From Exiguobacterium sp. Leaf196 (GTDB taxonomy: Bacteria > Bacillota > Bacilli > Exiguobacteriales > Exiguobacteriaceae), in the NCBI RefSeq assembly GCF_001423965.1, contig NZ_LMPV01000006.1, positions 248,001-312,000 on the forward strand: DNA of 64,000 nucleotides, in the 5' to 3' direction. Of the stretch, positions 59,367-64,000 are shown in pieces. The translations under genes were made by a program, and so were the position numbers. Below the pieces are notes generated by a model. That model did not search any database. It worked only from the letters and a program-made list of their open reading frames with translations, and was not told the origin of the DNA. Within the stretch, counting starts at the first letter, position 1. Each line of letters opens with the position of its first letter.

Positions 59367-62300
59367 TTATACGAATTCAATCAATAAGTCTTGACTCGCA
59401 ATAGCTTCGCCTTCTTTAACATGGACGGCTTTGATCTCACCGTCTTCTGGTGCTTGGATCGTCGTTTCCATCTTCATCGCTTCCGTAACGAGAAGTTGTT
59501 CTCCTTTACGGACACGAGTGCCTGTCTCAACGAGTACCTTCAGCACACTACCCGGCATCGACGCACCGATCTGTTTTGCGTTACTTCGATCTGCTTTTGG
59601 ACGGCTTGATGAACTTTCCTTAATACTGATGTCCTTGACTTCGACTTCACGAGGAACACCATTCATCTCATAATAGATTGTCCGCATCCCGTGATCGTCT
59701 GGCTGACCGATTTGAATCAACTTGAGATATAGTGTCTTCCCTCGTTCAATTTCGACCTCGATCGTTTCGCCTAGGCGCATACCGTGGAAGAATGTATTCG
59801 TATCAAGAACCGAGATATCGCCATATCGCGCGACATACGAACTGTAGTCCATGAAGACTTTTGGATAGAGCGCGTAAGCGAGAGCATCAAATTCAGTGAC
59901 TGGTCGTTCAAGTTTCTCAAACAACTCATTTTTTATTGCATCAAAGTTGAGTGGTTGCATCATCTTACCAGGACGTTCCGTCAACGGAGCAGCTCCCTTC
60001 AAGATGGCACGTTGTACTTCTTGCGGGAAACCGTCCGGCGGAGTTCCGAGTTCGCCCTTCATCAGTTCAACGACTGAATCCGGGAAATCAAGTCCACTTG
60101 CTCGGTGCAGTACGTCTTCTTCCGTCAGATGATGTTGGACCATGAAGAGCGCCATGTCTCCAACGACTTTCGACGACGGTGTGACTTTAACGATATCGCC
60201 AAACAACATGTTGACACGCGCATACATTTCTTTGACTTCAGACCAACGATCCGCAAGCCCGACCGCTTTTGCTTGTTGCTGTAAGTTCGAATATTGCCCA
60301 CCCGGCATCTCATGATCGTAGACGGTTGGATTTGGTGCGATCATATCAAGTTCGAATGCTTGATACAAATGACGCACGTCCTGCCAATAGTCCGAAATCT
60401 GTTCGAACTTCTGTGCTGAGACGAGTGGTTGACGTGGATGACCACTTAGGGCATGAATCAAGCTACCACCCGCTGGCTGACTCGTCAGTCCTGACATACT
60501 TGATGCCGCGACGTCAACGACGTCGACCCCGGCATCGATTGCACGCGCATACGTATAAATCCCGTTTCCACTCGCATCATGGGTGTGAAGATGGATTGGT
60601 AACGATACTGCATCTTTAAGTGCCGATACAAGCGCATAGGCTGCTTCCGGTTTCAAGAGACCCGCCATATCCTTGATGGCAATGATGTGAGCACCGCTCT
60701 CTTCCAGTTGTTTCGCCAGATTGACGTAATACGGCAGATGATATTTCGGACGATTCGCATCGAACAGATCCCCTGTGTAACAGACAGCTGCTTCCGCGAT
60801 TTTACCTGTTGGCAAGACCGCATCGATGGCGAGTTGAATTGATTCCGGGTTGTTCAAGCTGTCGAAAATCCGGAAGACATCGACTCCCGCTTGCGCCGCT
60901 TCCTTGACGAAGGTATGGATGACATTGTCTGGATAGTTCTTGTAACCAACGCCGTTCGCACCGCGAAGTAACATCTGAATCAGGACGTTCGGCATCTTTT
61001 CACGCAATTTCATCAGACGAACCCATGGATCCTCTGATAAGAATCGATACGCGACATCAAACGTTGCCCCTCCCCATGCCTCGACTGAGAACAATTCAGG
61101 AAGCAGTTTCGCTTCCGCCTCTGCGATCGCAACGAGATCCTTCGTCCGCATTCGTGTCGCAAGTAACGATTGATGAGCGTCACGGAATGTCGTATCCGTT
61201 AACAAAACGTTGTCTTGTGCTTTCAACCATTTCGCGACAGCTTCCGGTCCTTCTGCATCAAGGATCGCTTTTGCGCCTGGCGTGTAGTCTGCCGGAAGAT
61301 TTTTTGGAATTCGGACGTCACGCGCAAGTGGCTTGTCCAGTTTTCCGATTCCCGGGAATCCATTGACGGAAACCTCTCCGATGTACGTCAACAGCTTCGT
61401 TCCCCGGTCTTGACGTTTTGGGAAGATGAATAATTCTTGTGTATCATCGATAAACGATGTATTGTAATCGCCGCTGACGAACGCGTGGTGTTTCAAGACA
61501 TTGCTCAAGAATGGGATGTTCGTCTTAATACCACGAATCCGGAATTCACTTAAGTTTCGACGCATTTTCGCGACCGCTTGGTCATACGTCAAACCGTGCG
61601 TCGAGATTTTAACGAGCAACGAGTCATAATACGGTGAAATTTCTGCTCCGACATAGGCATTCCCACCATCGAGACGTACACCAAAGCCGCCTGGTGAACG
61701 GTACGCTTTAATCTTACCTGTATCCGGCAAGAAGCCGTTCTCTGGGTCCTCTGAAGTAATTCGGCTCTGGATCGCAAAACCAAGCATCTTAATCTCTTCT
61801 TGTTGTGGAATGCCGACAAGGTCGCTATGTAACGATTCGCCTTCAGCAACACGGATTTGAGTCTGAACGATGTCAACGCCTGTGATCATCTCCGTAATCG
61901 TATGCTCGACTTGTACACGTGGGTTGACTTCGATGAAATAGAACGATTCATCTTGTGTGACGAGAAATTCGACCGTACCCGCATTTTCGTATCCGACATG
62001 TTTCATCAACGTGACAGCCGCGTCACAGATCTTTTTACGCCCTTCTTCTGAAAGCGTGACACATGGCGCCACTTCGACGACTTTTTGGTGACGTCGTTGT
62101 ACGGAACAGTCTCGTTCAAACAAATGAATGATGTTTCCATGTGCATCCCCGATAATTTGGACTTCAATATGTTTTGGTCGTTCGATTAATTTTTCAACGT
62201 AAATTTCATCCGAACCGAATGCTTTTAAAGCTTCAGATTTCGCTCGTTCAATCATGTCTGGAAGCTCTTCTTCTGTCCGGACGACACGCATACCACGTCC

Positions 62301-62801
62301 ACCACCACCAAGCGATGCTTTGACCATGAGTGGATAGCCTGCTTCTTTTGCGAACGCATACGCTTCATCAATTGATGAGATCGGACCATCTGTTCCTGGA
62401 ATGACAGGAAGACCCGCTTCAATTGCAGTCGTCCGTGCCCGTACCTTATCTCCGAACTTATACAGGTGATCTTCTTGCGGCCCGATGAAGATGATTCCTT
62501 CTTCGCGGCAACGTTTGGCTAGCTCAATATTCTCAGAGAGGAATCCATAACCAGGATGGATCGCATCACATTCGGCTTTTTTCGCTGTTGCGATGATATC
62601 TTCAATGTCGAGGTAGGCTTCGATCGGTTTTTTTCCTTCTCCGATCCGGTACGCTTCATCGGCTTTATAACGATGAAGAGAACCCATGTCCTCTCGTGAA
62701 TAAATAGCAACGGTACGAATACCGAGTTCTGTCGCTGCACGGAAAACGCGAATCGCGATCTCCCCGCGGTTTGCTACGAGAATCTTCTGGATTTTAGTCA
62801 A
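59367..62801 (-). CDS. pyc: Pyruvate carboxylase
   Basis: Makes oxaloacetate from pyruvate, bicarbonate and ATP to replenish the TCA cycle. 1144 residues in one chain: biotin carboxylase (1-450; KILVANRGEIAIRVFRA, KASLGGGGRGMRVV), carboxyltransferase barrel (about 530-800; LLTDTTFRDAHQSLLATR, LHTHDASGNGIYTY), PYC allosteric region and a C-terminal biotinyl domain with LLVTEAMKMETTIQAP (biotin lysine). TTG start six bases from GGGGGAG; it overlaps ftsW by eight bases. Confidence 0.97.
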   Translation of the reverse strand: MTKIQKILVANRGEIAIRVFRAATELGIRTVAIYSREDMGSLHRYKADEAYRIGEGKKPIEAYLDIEDIIATAKKAECDAIHPGYGFLSENIELAKRCREEGIIFIGPQEDHLYKFGDKVRARTTAIEAGLPVIPGTDGPISSIDEAYAFAKEAGYPLMVKASLGGGGRGMRVVRTEEELPDMIERAKSEALKAFGSDEIYVEKLIERPKHIEVQIIGDAHGNIIHLFERDCSVQRRHQKVVEVAPCVTLSEEGRKKICDAAVTLMKHVGYENAGTVEFLVTQDESFYFIEVNPRVQVEHTITEMITGVDIVQTQIRVAEGESLHSDLVGIPQQEEIKMLGFAIQSRITSEDPENGFLPDTGKIKAYRSPGGFGVRLDGGNAYVGAEISPYYDSLLVKISTHGLTYDQAVAKMRRNLSEFRIRGIKTNIPFLSNVLKHHAFVSGDYNTSFIDDTQELFIFPKRQDRGTKLLTYIGEVSVNGFPGIGKLDKPLARDVRIPKNLPADYTPGAKAILDAEGPEAVAKWLKAQDNVLLTDTTFRDAHQSLLATRMRTKDLVAIAEAEAKLLPELFSVEAWGGATFDVAYRFLSEDPWVRLMKLREKMPNVLIQMLLRGANGVGYKNYPDNVIHTFVKEAAQAGVDVFRIFDSLNNPESIQLAIDAVLPTGKIAEAAVCYTGDLFDANRPKYHLPYYVNLAKQLEESGAHIIAIKDMAGLLKPEAAYALVSALKDAVSLPIHLHTHDASGNGIYTYARAIDAGVDVVDVAASSMSGLTSQPAGGSLIHALSGHPRQPLVSAQKFEQISDYWQDVRHLYQAFELDMIAPNPTVYDHEMPGGQYSNLQQQAKAVGLADRWSEVKEMYARVNMLFGDIVKVTPSSKVVGDMALFMVQHHLTEEDVLHRASGLDFPDSVVELMKGELGTPPDGFPQEVQRAILKGAAPLTERPGKMMQPLNFDAIKNELFEKLERPVTEFDALAYALYPKVFMDYSSYVARYGDISVLDTNTFFHGMRLGETIEVEIERGKTLYLKLIQIGQPDDHGMRTIYYEMNGVPREVEVKDISIKESSSSRPKADRSNAKQIGASMPGSVLKVLVETGTRVRKGEQLLVTEAMKMETTIQAPEDGEIKAVHVKEGEAIASQDLLIEFV

Positions 62802-64000
62802 CTGATGCTCCCCCTTTAGTTAATGAGCTCGTGGCACTCATCGAACGTGCAGTTTGCACTTCTTTATGATAAGCCACCCGATATTTGTTTTGCATAGAAA
62901 TGTTTGCCATTACACCAAGCATCGTACTCATGACGAGTAACGATGACCCACCGTAACTGATGAATGGCAAGGTGACACCTGTACCTGGAAACAGACCAGA
63001 CATGGCTGCAATATTGATACATGTCTGGATGAAAATAATACCGGAAATCCCAAGTGCGAGCATGCTCGAATAAAGTGAGACACACCGGTTAGCGATGATC
63101 GCCCCTTGAATCATCAGGTAAAACAATAGACCGAGTACGACAAGGACCCCGATGAAGCCGAGTTCTTCCGAGATGATCGACATGATGTAGTCGGTTTCAG
63201 GCTCTGGCAGATAACCATACTTTTGAAAACTATTCCCAAGACCCACTCCGAACAATCCCCCATGGGCAATCGATATGACGGAGTTGATGAGCTGATATCC
63301 CTTACCTTCTGCGTCAAGAAAGGGATTCAAACTCGCTTGAATCCGTTGCATCTGATTATCCGAAAAATTGTTCCATGCGTACAAGAAGATGATCGGAACG
63401 GTAACGACACATAACATGATGTAACCACTCGGTAATCCTACTGCAAATAAAATCATCGCCGTGATGAGTAACAGAATGAATAATCCGCCGTCATCCGGTT
63501 GCATACGAATGATGATCGCGTAAGGTGCAAGTAACACAAGCATTGGAATCAAGATCCAGTCCGAGAAACTAAGTAAAATCCGTTTTCCGGGGGACGTCGC
63601 TGGAATTTGACGATGGATGAAGTGATGGACAATCCCAATCACGCCATCCATCTTTCCTTTGTGCTTTTGATCAAAATAACTGGCAAGCCCGACGACGAGC
63701 ACGAATTTACAAAGCTCGATTGGTTGAATTAAGAAGATACCGAAGTTCAACCAGGCGCGAGCTCCGTTTAGGGGAGCCGAAAATAGTGTTGCCATCAGCA
63801 TCAACCATGTAATCGCGTACAAGAGTAAACGAATGACTGGTCCACGAAATACTTCATGATTCACTTGCGAAACTAAAAGGAACAGCACGATGGCCATCGC
63901 ATCGAACATCAACTGCTTCTCAAAGAAGGACGTATTCGCATAATCGCCACCGTTCCAAACGCTGGCACTATAGACCATGACTGTACTGATCGCCATGAGG
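62794..64000 (-). CDS. ftsW: FtsW/RodA-type lipid II glycosyltransferase, probably FtsW (5' end cut)
   Basis: SEDS-family peptidoglycan polymerase for septal wall. The visible 400 residues hold most of the spans: VMVYSASVWNGGD near the start, WLNFGIFLIQPIELCKFVLV, MQPDDGGLFILLLITAM, GGLFGVGLGNSFQKYGYLPEPETD and GTGVTLPFISYGGSSLLVM. The frame is open to the window edge, and about one membrane span plus the true start should lie beyond, so the first ATG here is internal. The neighbour pyc points to FtsW (YlaO in B. subtilis) and not RodA or SpoVE. Confidence 0.9.
   Translation of the reverse strand, partial: LMAISTVMVYSASVWNGGDYANTSFFEKQLMFDAMAIVLFLLVSQVNHEVFRGPVIRLLLYAITWLMLMATLFSAPLNGARAWLNFGIFLIQPIELCKFVLVVGLASYFDQKHKGKMDGVIGIVHHFIHRQIPATSPGKRILLSFSDWILIPMLVLLAPYAIIIRMQPDDGGLFILLLITAMILFAVGLPSGYIMLCVVTVPIIFLYAWNNFSDNQMQRIQASLNPFLDAEGKGYQLINSVISIAHGGLFGVGLGNSFQKYGYLPEPETDYIMSIISEELGFIGVLVVLGLLFYLMIQGAIIANRCVSLYSSMLALGISGIIFIQTCINIAAMSGLFPGTGVTLPFISYGGSSLLVMSTMLGVMANISMQNKYRVAYHKEVQTARSMSATSSLTKGGASVD

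Noticed and set aside
59391-60619. Plus-strand frames opposite pyc that could encode small proteins
   Set aside because: They lie wholly within the pyc coding sequence, lack start signals and have no recognisable domains.

Overview
The window reads as one contiguous stretch of a low-to-mid GC Bacillota chromosome, order Bacillales. Gene order closely follows the Bacillus subtilis blocks gmk-rpoZ / rqcH, divIVA-ileS-lspA-rluD-pyr, the dcw division cluster, ylbF-ylbN-rpmF, ctaA-ctaG and ftsW-pyc. Bacillithiol synthesis (BshC), a caa3-type cytochrome oxidase with cytochrome c fused to subunit II, and the absence of the sporulation paralogues spoVD and spoVE from the dcw cluster suggest a non-sporulating relative. 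Exiguobacterium is my best guess, but that is inference from gene content and protein style, not a database match. No mobile element, prophage, CRISPR array, rRNA or tRNA gene was seen. The window is almost entirely housekeeping genes, most on the minus strand.

Layout. 0-8.2 kb: rpoZ (cut by the window edge) and gmk; divergent rqcH (ribosome quality control); an ArAE-like membrane protein paired with a DUF4097-type protein; the UPF0173 hydrolase; a divergent pair of decayed genes (HxlR-type regulator and VOC/glyoxalase protein); a medium-chain reductase; and a GNAT acetyltransferase. 8.2-20 kb: the complete pyrimidine operon pyrR-pyrP-pyrB-pyrC-carA-carB-pyrK-pyrD-pyrF-pyrE, with most genes overlapping, a good sigma-A promoter and three PyrR-binding hairpins. 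20-29 kb: rluD, lspA, ileS (with an isoleucine-type T-box), divIVA, ylmH, ylmG, sepF, ylmE, ylmD and ftsZ. 29-42 kb: the rest of the dcw cluster (ftsA, divIB, murG, murD, mraY, murF, pbpB, ftsL, rsmH), without mraZ, murE, murB or ftsW, followed by bshC. 42-49.3 kb: the panE, rpmF, ylbN, ylbM, ylbL, coaD, rsmD, ylbG, ylbF block plus an ATP-grasp protein and a YugN-like protein. 49.3-57.9 kb: the cytochrome caa3 operon ctaB-C-D-E-F, ctaG and the accessory genes (DUF420, Sco, an unidentified 85-residue protein), with ctaA divergent. 57.9-64 kb: photolyase, pyruvate carboxylase and ftsW (cut by the window edge).

The most interesting signals are regulatory. PyrR hairpins one and three sit in front of visible intrinsic terminators, which is classical attenuation. 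The hairpin between pyrR and pyrP has no terminator; its lower stem instead contains the pyrP Shine-Dalgarno sequence, which predicts PyrR-controlled translation at that step. The third hairpin has a shortened loop. A perfect FNR/CRP-type palindrome lies between ctaA and ctaB. I did not find a clearly new multi-gene system; the accessory content is limited to the decayed HxlR/VOC pair and a few poorly characterised small proteins.
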